Shown piece after piece: positions 1-7,815 of a DNA stretch of 33,884 bases. Location of the stretch: contig CAZRAD010000009.1 in the NCBI GenBank assembly GCA_964597945.1, positions 1 through 33,884 of the forward strand, given 5' to 3'. Numbering within the stretch: position 1 is the first letter of the stretch; each line of letters begins with the position of its first letter. The position numbers and the translations under genes were made by a program. The stretch comes from JAPEKQ01 sp964597945. Lineage in GTDB: Bacteria > Joyebacterota > Joyebacteria > Joyebacterales > Joyebacteraceae. A model generated the notes under the pieces. That model saw only the letters and a list, made by a program, of their open reading frames with translations. It was not told where the DNA came from and did not search any database.

Positions 1-2016
1 TTCGAGGCGCTCACCGAGGGCGACTACGTCGTCCACGTCAACCACGGCATCGGCCAGTACGTCGGCATGGAGCGTGTCGATGCCGACGACCGGCTGATCG
101 ACTGTATCATTGTGGAGTACGCGGAGGGCGGGAGGCTCTACGTCCCCGCCGATGAGATCGACCGTCTCCAGAAGTACGTCGGCAAGGAGGAGCAGAAGCC
201 GCGGCTGAACAAGCTCGGTGGCATCGCATGGACCAAGACCAAGGCTCGCGCGAAGAAGGCCGTCGAAGAGCTGGCGCGTGACCTGCTGAATCTCTATGCG
301 GCCCGGCGTGCCCAACCGGGGATCTCGTTCCCGTCCGACAACGTCTGGCAGCGCGAGCTCGAGGCGTCCTTCATCTACGAGGACACCGAGGACCAGCTCC
401 GCGCGACCGAGGAGATCAAGACGGACATGGAATCCGCGAAGCCGATGGACCGACTCATCTGCGGCGATGTCGGGTTCGGAAAGACGGAGGTCGCCATCCG
501 CGCCGCGTTCAAGGCCGTGATGGCCGGCAAGCAGGTGGCCGTCCTCGTGCCGACGACGATTCTGGCGCAGCAGCACATGACGACGTTCCACGACCGCTTC
601 GCCGAATATCCCGTTGAGGTCGACGTGATCTCGAGGTTCCGCACCGCGAAGGAGCAGAAGGAGATCGTCGAGCGTCTCGGACAGGGGAAGATCGACGTGA
701 TCATCGGCACACACCGCATCATCTCAAAGGACGTGAAGTTCAAGGACCTCGGGCTGCTTATTATAGACGAGGAACAGCAGTTCGGCGTTCTTCACAAGGA
801 GACCATTCAGCAGATACGGAAGACCGTCGACGTCCTCACGATGACGGCAACGCCGATCCCCCGCACACTTCACATGGCGATCATGGGTGCGCGGGATATG
901 TCGCTCATCGTCACGCCGCCGAGAGACCGCCTTCCGGTCCGCACGGAGATAGCGACGTTCGACGACGACCTCATCGTCGAGGCGGTGATGCGCGAGATCG
1001 ATCGGGGCGGTCAGGTCTACTTCGTGCACAACCGCGTTCAGACCATCGAGGCGATGGCGAGCTACCTTCGGCAGCTGCTCCCCGAGATCATCATCGACGT
1101 CGGTCACGGACAGATGCCGGAGCGGCAGCTTGAGACGGTCATGCTTCGCTTCCTCGAGGGGAAGGTCGACGTCCTCGTTTGCAGTATGATCATCGAGTCC
1201 GGTCTCGACATCCCGAACGTCAACACCATCATCATCAATCGCGCAGACCGGTTCGGTCTCGCGCAGCTCTATCAGCTCCGCGGGCGTGTCGGCCGTTCGA
1301 ACCACCGCGCGTACGCGTACCTCCTCATCCCGCGTGACAAGAGCCTCAGTGCGATCGCGCGCAAGCGTCTGGGCGCCATCCAGGAGTTCACCGACCTCAG
1401 TTCCGGATACAAGCTGGCGATGCGCGACCTCGAGATCCGCGGGGCCGGCAATATCCTCGGTGCCGAGCAGCACGGCCACATGATGGCCGTCGGGTTCAAT
1501 CTCTACGCGCGCCTGCTCCGGGAGGCGGTACGGAGACAGAAGGGCGAGGCCGTCGTGGAGGAGCTGGAGACCACGATACACATAAAGGTCGATGCATATA
1601 TCCCTGATGGCTACATGCCCGACAACGATATGAAGCTCGATGTCTACAAACGCATCCGTGATGCGGGGACGGAAAAGGCCATCGAGGCGCTCAGGAACGA
1701 GCTCGACGACCGGTTCGGGCGGCCGCCCGATGAGGTCGGCTCGCTGCTGGATGTCCAGGCGCTGCGGGTTGTCTGCCGTGATGCCGGCGTGCAGGAGGTT
1801 CGGGGTGATGGCCGGTTCATTATCGCCCGGTTCGCCTCCGACAGGCCGCCGAAGCCATCACGCGTCAAGCACGCGCTGGAGGCGACCGATGTCGAGATGG
1901 AGTTCGACGCCACCGAGGGTCTGGCGGTTCGCTTCGAGGCGTCCCGGGACCGGCGCGAGGCGCTCCGGATCGGGAGAAAGGTATTGAAGGGGTTTGCGGA
2001 ATCTGCTAGCGTTTGA
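1..2016 (+). CDS. mfd: Transcription-repair coupling factor Mfd, 3' part (5' end off window)
   Basis: This is the last 671 codons of the DNA translocase that removes stalled RNA polymerase and recruits UvrA. The reading frame is open from base 1, so the gene begins outside the window. The first residues (GDYVVHVNHGIGQYVG) are the RNA-polymerase-interacting CarD/TRCF domain. Then follow a superfamily 2 helicase Walker A motif GDVGFGKT (463-486), a DEEQ box (766-777), the TATPIPRTLHM motif, the helicase C domain with QLRGRVGRS, and the C-terminal TRCF regulatory domain. The missing N-terminal part would carry the UvrB-like modules. All the helicase motifs in the visible part are intact. In Bacillus mfd lies near rqcP/yabO, and an rqcP-like gene also follows here at 6394. 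Confidence 0.97.
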   Translation, partial: FEALTEGDYVVHVNHGIGQYVGMERVDADDRLIDCIIVEYAEGGRLYVPADEIDRLQKYVGKEEQKPRLNKLGGIAWTKTKARAKKAVEELARDLLNLYAARRAQPGISFPSDNVWQRELEASFIYEDTEDQLRATEEIKTDMESAKPMDRLICGDVGFGKTEVAIRAAFKAVMAGKQVAVLVPTTILAQQHMTTFHDRFAEYPVEVDVISRFRTAKEQKEIVERLGQGKIDVIIGTHRIISKDVKFKDLGLLIIDEEQQFGVLHKETIQQIRKTVDVLTMTATPIPRTLHMAIMGARDMSLIVTPPRDRLPVRTEIATFDDDLIVEAVMREIDRGGQVYFVHNRVQTIEAMASYLRQLLPEIIIDVGHGQMPERQLETVMLRFLEGKVDVLVCSMIIESGLDIPNVNTIIINRADRFGLAQLYQLRGRVGRSNHRAYAYLLIPRDKSLSAIARKRLGAIQEFTDLSSGYKLAMRDLEIRGAGNILGAEQHGHMMAVGFNLYARLLREAVRRQKGEAVVEELETTIHIKVDAYIPDGYMPDNDMKLDVYKRIRDAGTEKAIEALRNELDDRFGRPPDEVGSLLDVQALRVVCRDAGVQEVRGDGRFIIARFASDRPPKPSRVKHALEATDVEMEFDATEGLAVRFEASRDRREALRIGRKVLKGFAESASV

Positions 2017-2052
2017 GGCGGTGCCTGGGCCCCTGCGCGGGCGCTTTGTATA

Positions 2053-2080
2053 TTGCTAACATGTGAACAGACGGGAGAAT
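2053..2080 (+). promoter_or_regulatory. Weak candidate promoter upstream of the first isomerase gene
   Basis: TTGCTA (2053-2058), a 16-base spacer and GAGAAT (2075-2080) lie in the 110-base gap between mfd and the next start at 2127. The match is only moderate and no terminator after mfd is convincing, so read-through from mfd is equally possible. Confidence 0.25.
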
Positions 2081-2126
2081 AGTCACCCCCGGCATCGAGT
2101 CGGGAGGCCCCGAAAGGAGTGTAGTG

Positions 2127-3935
2127 ATGAGGAGAGTCTTCGCCGCAGTGGCGCTCATCTGCGTGATCGCGGTCCCGCTGGCAGGGTGTGCCCGGCCCGA
2201 TGAGAAGCCGATCATCACGCTGGTCGACCAGGAGGGGATCGCCGAGACGCGGACCGTCACGGTCGGCTACGTCAACGACCGCCTTGAGCACATGCCGCCG
2301 GCCATGCTTCCGGGTGGCGAGGGCGACGAGGCCAAACTCGCGTTCCTCAATGAGATCGTCCGCAAGGAGCTGCTCGTCATTGCGGGATACCGCCTCGGCA
2401 TCAGCGAGGACCCGCGGATCGACGATGCGCTCACCCATTTCCGCACGACGCACGCCGAGAACATGCTCCGCGATGACGTCATCACCGAGCCGAGCCAGGT
2501 GACGCCCGAGGAAGTTGAGGAGTACTACACCTACCGCGATGCGATGTTCCAGATGCGTGAGATCGTCGTCCCCGATGAGGAGGCGGCGAATGAGGCATAT
2601 CGCCGCGTGACGGAGGGTGGCGAGGACTTCGCCGAGGTCGCCCGTGAGATGTCCGCGGCCTCGTCGGCTTCGGATGGCGGCCGTCGTGCCGTCCAGGCGT
2701 GGACCGACCTGCACCCGCTGATGCGTCAGGCGATTCGTCTTTCTGAGGCGGGCGACATCGTTGGTCCTGTGGACATCACGGGGACGTTCTACGTTCTCGA
2801 GATCCTCTCCAAGAAGAACCCGGCCGAGCGCCTTCCGCTCGAGGGACAGCATCTCTCCGGCATTACGACCGAGTGCCGCGCCTTCAAGCGCGACCTTCTC
2901 GAGCACAGTACGATCGAGGGATGGATGACCGCAGCGGACATCACGTTCAATCCCGAGGCAATGGATCTTGCCGGGACGAGGATCGACGAGAGGGTCGCCG
3001 AGCTCATTCCGCCGTACGATGGTGAGATGACGCAGGAGATCGCGATCCAGCGCGCCAAGACACAGATCGTGCCGCAGTTCAGTGAGGAAGAGGCCGCGAT
3101 GGAGTTCGTGACATTCACCATCGGCGGCGAGCCGACGACGTGGACGCTCGGCGATTACGCGCAGATCCTCGCGGACTCGCCCGGCATTGAGACCCCGAAG
3201 CAGGGCTCCGAGACCACCATCACGGACTCGGTCCAGAAGCGCGTCTTCTCGATGATCAAGGAGCATGAGATCGAGAAGCGCGGCTATCATACGAGCCGCG
3301 AGATGGAGGACTACCTCGCCGCGCGGTACGAGGAGGCGATCGTCGACCTGACGTACAACGCCGAGGTTCAGCAGAAGATGGTCGAGCCGACCGGCCAGGA
3401 GGTCCGTGAGTTCTTCCGTGCGAACCGCGATCGGTTCGTGCGGGCGCCACGGGCCACCGTTCGTCAGCTCATCGTCGGTGACGAGGCACAGGCGAATCTG
3501 ATCCGTCAGCAGATCCTTGAGGGCGAGGCTGACTTCATCGATATGATCCGCACCCACTCGATCGACAGCTGGAGTCAGAGTCGCGATGGTGTCATCGAGA
3601 ACGTCATGCAGGGCGAGGGACGCCTGTCGTATCTGCAGGAGCCTGCCTTCTCGCTTCCGGTCGGCGAGCTCAGCGAGCCGATCCGGGCACCGGGCGGGTA
3701 CGCGCTCGTGGTCGTCCTCGAGAGACACGAAGAGGAGCAGCTGACCTTCGACGAGGTCGGCGCGAGCGTGGTGGATCACGTGACGGCCGAGCGTCGTGAG
3801 GCGAGGCTTGCCGAGTTCCTCGATGAGATCAGAGCGAGCGTGGATGTGACCATTCACGAGGAGAACCTCGGGCTGATCACCGATCCGTCCGAGGTTGGAC
3901 AGATGCAGCAGATGCGGATGGAGTCGGAGCGGTAG
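2127..3935 (+). CDS. Lipoprotein with parvulin-type peptidyl-prolyl isomerase domains
   Basis: A 602-residue protein that starts with a lipoprotein signal: a hydrophobic stretch ending in the lipobox LAGC at about residues 19-22. The ATG at 2127 is preferred over the GTG three bases upstream because AAGGAG (2114-2119) is then 7 bases away. Two PPIC/rotamase-like regions can be seen. One is at about residues 140-230 (MREIVVPDEEAANEAYRRV, then GPVDITGTFYVLEIL). The other is at about 435-535 (RATVRQLIVGDEAQAN, SLPVGELSEPIRAPGGYALVVV). Each is flanked by SurA/PrsA-like helical chaperone segments. It probably folds or chaperones exported proteins from a membrane-anchored position. The second domain is a better match than the first. 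It is the first of three consecutive isomerase genes. Confidence 0.85.
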   Translation: MRRVFAAVALICVIAVPLAGCARPDEKPIITLVDQEGIAETRTVTVGYVNDRLEHMPPAMLPGGEGDEAKLAFLNEIVRKELLVIAGYRLGISEDPRIDDALTHFRTTHAENMLRDDVITEPSQVTPEEVEEYYTYRDAMFQMREIVVPDEEAANEAYRRVTEGGEDFAEVAREMSAASSASDGGRRAVQAWTDLHPLMRQAIRLSEAGDIVGPVDITGTFYVLEILSKKNPAERLPLEGQHLSGITTECRAFKRDLLEHSTIEGWMTAADITFNPEAMDLAGTRIDERVAELIPPYDGEMTQEIAIQRAKTQIVPQFSEEEAAMEFVTFTIGGEPTTWTLGDYAQILADSPGIETPKQGSETTITDSVQKRVFSMIKEHEIEKRGYHTSREMEDYLAARYEEAIVDLTYNAEVQQKMVEPTGQEVREFFRANRDRFVRAPRATVRQLIVGDEAQANLIRQQILEGEADFIDMIRTHSIDSWSQSRDGVIENVMQGEGRLSYLQEPAFSLPVGELSEPIRAPGGYALVVVLERHEEEQLTFDEVGASVVDHVTAERREARLAEFLDEIRASVDVTIHEENLGLITDPSEVGQMQQMRMESER

Positions 3936-3968
3936 CGCTCGCACGAGCGACTGATGACGATGGAACAT

Positions 3969-4012
3969 GACGGCCGCGCCCGCCTGCGGGAAACCGCTCG
4001 GGGGCGGCCGTC
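3969..4012 (+). other. Large intergenic stem-loop
   Basis: GACGGCCGC (3969-3977) pairs with GCGGCCGTC (4004-4012), nine base pairs. A second stem CCCG/CGGG (3979-3982 with 3999-4002) and a third stem GCGG/CCGC (3986-3989 with 3994-3997) lie inside it, and the third stem is closed by a GAAA tetraloop. It sits between the stop at 3935 and the start at 4050. There is no run of T after it, so it is not a classical terminator. It may act in RNA processing, stability or attenuation. Confidence 0.6.
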
Positions 4013-4049
4013 TGCTGCTTGGCGCACCGCGCGCCGCCATGGAGGGAAC

Positions 4050-4955
4050 GTGAAGGCACTGGTCGTGGTTGCCGCCGTCCTCGCTGTCGGGCTCATCGGG
4101 CTTGCCGGGTGCGGCGAAGGAAGTGACGGGAGCACGGTGGCCCGCGTCGGGGGTTCATCGCTCTCGGTCGCAGACTTCTACGCGTCGATCCCCGAACAGC
4201 ACCTTGCCGTCATGACGCTCGAGGATCAGCAGGAGGCCATCAACAACTGGGTGAAGACGGAGCTCTTCTACCAGGAAGGACGCCGGCTCGGGTTCGGGAG
4301 CGGCGATGACATCGAGCGGCGCGTTCGGGAGATCGAGCGCGAGCTCGTGGCCGAAGCGTGCATCCGACATCGTCTCGACGAGATCGAGCCCGTGACCGAG
4401 GAGGATGCTCAGGCGTACTTCGACGACCACCGGAGCGAGTACGGAATTCAGGTGAGGCTGGCGCACATCCTCGTGCGCAATCGGGAAGAGGCTGAACGTG
4501 CGCTCGCGCAGCTCGAGGCCGGAAGCCCCTTCGAGACCGTTGCGCAGAGCTTCTCCATCGACCAGACAGCCTCCCTCGGCGGAGACCTGGGTTACGTGCG
4601 CCGCGGCGAGATGATACACGAACTCGAGGAGACCGCGTTCGCGTTGAAGGTCGGCGATGTGAGCTCCGTCATAGCGAGCGGATACGGGTACCACATTGTC
4701 AAGGTACTCGATCGTCATCCGGGCGCCGGGCAACCGTCGTTCGACTCGAAGCGCGCCGCTGTGATGAACTTCCTGACGTCGAAGCAGCGTCGTGAGGCGT
4801 TCGACAGCTGGCTTGTCGAACTCGAGGAACGCGCCGTTGTCGTCATCGACACGGCCGCCATCAGACAGGCCTCGAGAGAGCGCGTCGACGAGGACACCGG
4901 GGCATCCGCAGAGGACGCCGCGGAGGGGGACACGACGGAGTTCATCGCTCCGTAA
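4050..4955 (+). CDS. Parvulin-type peptidyl-prolyl isomerase lipoprotein
   Basis: A 301-residue PrsA/SurA-like isomerase. The start is taken as GTG 4050, because GGAGG (4041-4045) precedes it and the protein then begins directly with a lipoprotein signal peptide ending in GLAGC (lipobox cysteine about residue 19). A longer frame from 3954 would translate the intergenic stem-loop into an arginine-rich leader and is rejected. One parvulin domain at about residues 130-230 shows VRLAHILVRNREEAERAL, SLGGDLGYVRRGEM and GYGYHIVKVLDR, all family hallmarks. The N-terminal part resembles SurA N-terminal helices. The C-terminus is acidic and low in complexity. It lies 12 bases upstream of the next isomerase gene and is almost certainly co-transcribed with it. 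Confidence 0.88.
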   Translation: MKALVVVAAVLAVGLIGLAGCGEGSDGSTVARVGGSSLSVADFYASIPEQHLAVMTLEDQQEAINNWVKTELFYQEGRRLGFGSGDDIERRVREIERELVAEACIRHRLDEIEPVTEEDAQAYFDDHRSEYGIQVRLAHILVRNREEAERALAQLEAGSPFETVAQSFSIDQTASLGGDLGYVRRGEMIHELEETAFALKVGDVSSVIASGYGYHIVKVLDRHPGAGQPSFDSKRAAVMNFLTSKQRREAFDSWLVELEERAVVVIDTAAIRQASRERVDEDTGASAEDAAEGDTTEFIAP

Positions 4956-4967
4956 GAGGAGAACACT

Positions 4968-6380
4968 ATGAAAAAGATGGCAGCATGGCACGCACTCGCG
5001 TTGTCGATCGCGCTCCTGCTGATGGCGACACCTCTGATGGCGCAGACGGACGAGTTTGATCCCGACGACTCCGGATTGAGCGCGGCCCCGCGACTCACCG
5101 AGCAGCTCGAGTCCGAACCGCAGCCCGAGCCGGTGTCCGAGCGGCAGAAGGTCGACGGCATTGCCGCCGTCGTCGGCGATGAGATCATCCTCGAGAGCGA
5201 CATCGACGAGGAGCTCTACCTGTTCAACATGCGCAGCGGCGGCCAGGCGCTCACCGAGAACAACGTCCTCGAGTACCGCACCAGCGTCGTCCGTGAGATG
5301 GTCGACGAGATGCTCCTCGTCGCCAAGGCGCGTCGTGACAGCATCCTTCTCTCGCCGGGCGCCCTCGACGAGGAACTCGACCGTCGCATCACCGAACTCG
5401 AGCAGCGCCACGGCTCACCGGAGGCTCTCGATGCGGCTCTTGCCTCGGAGGGACTGTCGCGCGTCGGCCTCAGGGAGATCTACCGGGAGGACATTGAGAA
5501 GCGTCTGCTCGCCGAGCAGGTCGTTCGCAGAGAGGTGCACGGCAGGATCGACGTCACCTGGCGCGATGTCGAGGAATACTACGAAGAGAACGCATCCGAT
5601 GTCGGAACGGTTCCCGAGGCGTTTCATGTTGCCGGCATCGTGTCCGCCCCCAAGGTGAGCGAAGAGGTCAAACGAGCAGCATACGACCGCCTGGACGCGG
5701 CCAGGGCCGAGCTCGACGCCGGCGCCTCCTTCGAGGAGGTCGCGGCGCGGTACTCCGACGACGCGTCGGCGGCCCGCGGCGGAGACCTCGGCTGGATCAC
5801 TCGCGGGATGATGGTACCGGAGTTCGAGGAGGCCGTGTTCGCGCTCGCCGTCGGCGAGGTCAGCGGCGTCGTGCCGAGCCGGTTCGGCTTTCACATCATC
5901 CGCCTCGATGAGCGCGATGAGGAGCGCGTGCGTGCGCGCCACATTTTGGCTCGCGTGACGCCCGGCCCGGACGATGTCACCCGTGCTCGAGCGCGCGCCG
6001 ACAGCCTTCGCACGATGCTCGTCGAGGGCGCTGACTTCTCGGCGGTCGCAGGCGGGTACTCGGATGATGAGGCGTCAAGCGCGCGCGGCGGCGATCTCGG
6101 ATGGTTCGCTCCGGGCGATCTCGATGCCGAGTTCGAGACCGCGCTGCGGACGCTCGAGGTCGGCGGCATCACCGAGATCCTCGAGGGCGACGGCGGCTTC
6201 TACATCCTCAAGCTCGTCGAGTACGAGGAGCCGAGGACCGCGGAGCTCGACGAGATCCGCGACCAGCTCAAGGAGTACATCTTCGGGCTGCGGGCCGAGG
6301 AGCGGTTCCAGGAGCTGATGGAGGAACTCCGGCAGGAGATTTTCATCGACATCCGGACCGAGCTTCTGGACGCGTCGTAG
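4968..6380 (+). CDS. SurA-like periplasmic peptidyl-prolyl isomerase with two parvulin domains
   Basis: A 470-residue protein with a cleavable signal peptide (KKM, hydrophobic core, cleavage probably after LMAQ, about residue 26) and a good ribosome site, AGAGGAG, before ATG 4968. The order is as in SurA: an N-terminal chaperone region beginning VDGIAAVVGDEIILESDID (about residues 63-205), a first parvulin domain (about 216-310, RGGDLGWITRGMMVPEF, RFGFHIIRL) and a second one (about 320-420, RARHILARV, RGGDLGWFAPGDL). The C-terminal helix follows. SurA escorts outer-membrane proteins through the periplasm, and this role suits the barrel protein encoded at 14126. I am sure of the family. Orthology to E. 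coli SurA is likely but not proven. Confidence 0.92.
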   Translation: MKKMAAWHALALSIALLLMATPLMAQTDEFDPDDSGLSAAPRLTEQLESEPQPEPVSERQKVDGIAAVVGDEIILESDIDEELYLFNMRSGGQALTENNVLEYRTSVVREMVDEMLLVAKARRDSILLSPGALDEELDRRITELEQRHGSPEALDAALASEGLSRVGLREIYREDIEKRLLAEQVVRREVHGRIDVTWRDVEEYYEENASDVGTVPEAFHVAGIVSAPKVSEEVKRAAYDRLDAARAELDAGASFEEVAARYSDDASAARGGDLGWITRGMMVPEFEEAVFALAVGEVSGVVPSRFGFHIIRLDERDEERVRARHILARVTPGPDDVTRARARADSLRTMLVEGADFSAVAGGYSDDEASSARGGDLGWFAPGDLDAEFETALRTLEVGGITEILEGDGGFYILKLVEYEEPRTAELDEIRDQLKEYIFGLRAEERFQELMEELRQEIFIDIRTELLDAS

Positions 6381-6393
6381 CCGGCGGTGAACC

Positions 6394-6660
6394 ATGAGAC
6401 TCGACCAGTTTCTGAAGCTGTCACGACTCATCAAGCAGCGGACCATGGCGAAGCAGGCCTGCGATGGCGGCCGCGTCTCGCTCCTGGGCCGGAAGGCCCG
6501 GGCGGGAGGCGACGTGCACGTCGGAGACGAGATCATCCTCGATCTCCGTGACCGCTTCATCCGCGTCCGCGTCACCGAGATCCCGACCGGCAATGTGAGT
6601 AAGGCCCGGGCACGGACGCTCTATGATGTGTTGGAGGAGAGAGATGTCACCTCGTTCTGA
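6394..6660 (+). CDS. S4-domain RNA-binding protein, RqcP/YabO (Hsp15) type
   Basis: An 88-residue protein that is almost entirely one S4 RNA-binding domain: MRLDQFLKLSRLIKQRTMAKQ at the start, then CDGGRVSLLGRKARAG and VHVGDEIILDL. This is the compact RqcP/Hsp15 pattern. Family members bind 50S subunits carrying stalled peptidyl-tRNA. In Bacillus, RqcP works with RqcH in C-terminal alanine tailing. Which of the two roles applies here cannot be told from the sequence. It begins 13 bases after the SurA-like gene and its last 17 bases overlap the start of pdxA, so it belongs to the same transcription unit. Confidence 0.88.
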   Translation: MRLDQFLKLSRLIKQRTMAKQACDGGRVSLLGRKARAGGDVHVGDEIILDLRDRFIRVRVTEIPTGNVSKARARTLYDVLEERDVTSF

Positions 6661-7675
6661 CAACGGTCGAAGTCACGACCTCCGCCCGCGCATCGCGCTG
6701 ACGATGGGTGATCCGGCCGGCGTCGGCCCCGAGGTCGTCCTCAAGGCCGCCGCGGTCCGGAAGCTCAGAGAGCGATGTGACCTCGTCGCCGTGACGGCGC
6801 CCGGCGTGCTGGAGGACTGGAGCGAGCGGCTCGGAATTCCTCTCGAGATCGAACGCATCGAGATCGGTGAGTCCGTCGGGAGTATCACGCCCGGGAAGCC
6901 GACGGCGGAGGGCGCAGGGGCATCGCTCGAGGTCATCCGCGCGACGGCGGAGATGTGTCTCGAGGGCAGCTTCGATGCGATGGTGACCGCGCCGGTCTCG
7001 AAGGCGGCGATCATCGATACGGGTGCGGAGTTCCCCGGTCACACCGAGTTCCTCGCCAGGACGAGCGGGACCGGCAAGTACCTCATGATGTTCGTCGCGG
7101 GAGAGAAGCGCGTGGCGCTCGTGACGACGCATCTCTCGCTCGACGACGTCCCGCGTGCCATCACGCGCGATCGGGTGCTCGAGAAGCTCGTCATTCTCGA
7201 TGATGGTCTTGAGCTGTGGTTCGGTCTGAAGCGGCCGCGGATCGCGGTGACCGGTCTCAATCCTCATGCGGGGGAGGGCGGCATCTTCGGCGCTGAGGAG
7301 AATGACGAGATCATCCCCGCCATTCGCGCGGCGAGCGACCGCGGGATCTCGGCGAAGGGGCCGTTCCCCGCCGACACGATCTTCACGGGGCTCGGTGGTG
7401 GTGAGGGCCCCGGGAGCGGATTCGACGCCGTCCTGGCGATGTATCACGACCAGGGGACGATCCCCATCAAGATCCTCGGGTTCTCCGACGGTGTGAACGT
7501 CACGCTCGGACTCCCGATCGTGAGGACGTCCGTCGATCACGGAACGGCGTTCGATCTCGCCGGGCAGGGACTGGCGGATCCGGGAAGCATGATCTCGGCC
7601 GTCTCGCTGGCACGCGACATCGCGCAGCGCCTGCGCCGACTCACGAACGCCGAACGCGAGACCGACGCCCAGTAG
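6644..7675 (+). CDS. pdxA: 4-hydroxythreonine-4-phosphate dehydrogenase PdxA
   Basis: 343 residues, the usual PdxA length. It oxidises 4-phosphohydroxy-L-threonine with NAD(P) to 3-amino-2-oxopropyl phosphate, the substrate PdxJ condenses with deoxyxylulose 5-phosphate. Family signatures are RIALTMGDPAGVGPEVVLKA at the N-terminus, the metal and substrate histidines in FPGHTEFLA, TTHLSLDDVP, GLNPHAGEGGIFG and AMYHDQGTIPIK, and the C-terminal VRTSVDHGTAFDLAGQG. The start ATG 6644 is preceded by GGAGGAGAG and lies inside the end of the S4 gene. Its partner pdxJ is at 19227. Confidence 0.96.
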   Translation: MSPRSDNGRSHDLRPRIALTMGDPAGVGPEVVLKAAAVRKLRERCDLVAVTAPGVLEDWSERLGIPLEIERIEIGESVGSITPGKPTAEGAGASLEVIRATAEMCLEGSFDAMVTAPVSKAAIIDTGAEFPGHTEFLARTSGTGKYLMMFVAGEKRVALVTTHLSLDDVPRAITRDRVLEKLVILDDGLELWFGLKRPRIAVTGLNPHAGEGGIFGAEENDEIIPAIRAASDRGISAKGPFPADTIFTGLGGGEGPGSGFDAVLAMYHDQGTIPIKILGFSDGVNVTLGLPIVRTSVDHGTAFDLAGQGLADPGSMISAVSLARDIAQRLRRLTNAERETDAQ

Positions 7676-7698
7676 CGGCGTGGTGGTGCGCTGCATCA

Positions 7699-7714
7699 GG
7701 CCCGCCGGCGGGCC
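7699..7714 (+). terminator. GC-rich perfect inverted repeat after pdxA (terminator or operator)
   Basis: GGCCCGCCGGCGGGCC is a perfect 16-base palindrome that can form a short hairpin just after the pdxA stop. It is followed at once by a second small inverted repeat, GAATC-GGCTT-GATTC (7715-7729), whose right arm contains the -35 hexamer of the next promoter. There is no T run, so termination is uncertain. A protein-binding site is an alternative. Confidence 0.4.
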
Positions 7715-7722
7715 GAATCGGC

Positions 7723-7751
7723 TTGATTCCCCCCTTGTCGGGCGATACAAT
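7723..7751 (+). promoter_or_regulatory. Sigma-70-like promoter for the holB-ricT-metG operon
   Basis: TTGATT (7723-7728), a 17-base spacer and TACAAT (7746-7751). Transcription would start near 7758, leaving a leader of about 58 bases before the holB ATG at 7816. The position also rules out the longer holB frame that opens at 7723. Confidence 0.75.
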
Positions 7752-7815
7752 GATAAGCTATGTCAGGATGCGAAGTTCCGCCGATTTTCGGCAGAGCTGT
7801 GCGCCGGGAGTGTTG

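Noticed and set aside
2021..2051. GC-rich hairpin plus TTTGTAT after mfd as a terminator
   Set aside because: Only 4-5 pairs form without conflicts and the T run is broken. Not strong enough to list.
1644..4040. Long minus-strand open frame opposite mfd and the first isomerase gene
   Set aside because: It has biased composition, no ribosome site, and lies opposite genes with clear domains. The same applies to the frames at 724-1581, 4155-5411, 6647-7750, 18384-19994, 19958-21049, 27266-28546 and 29161-30351.
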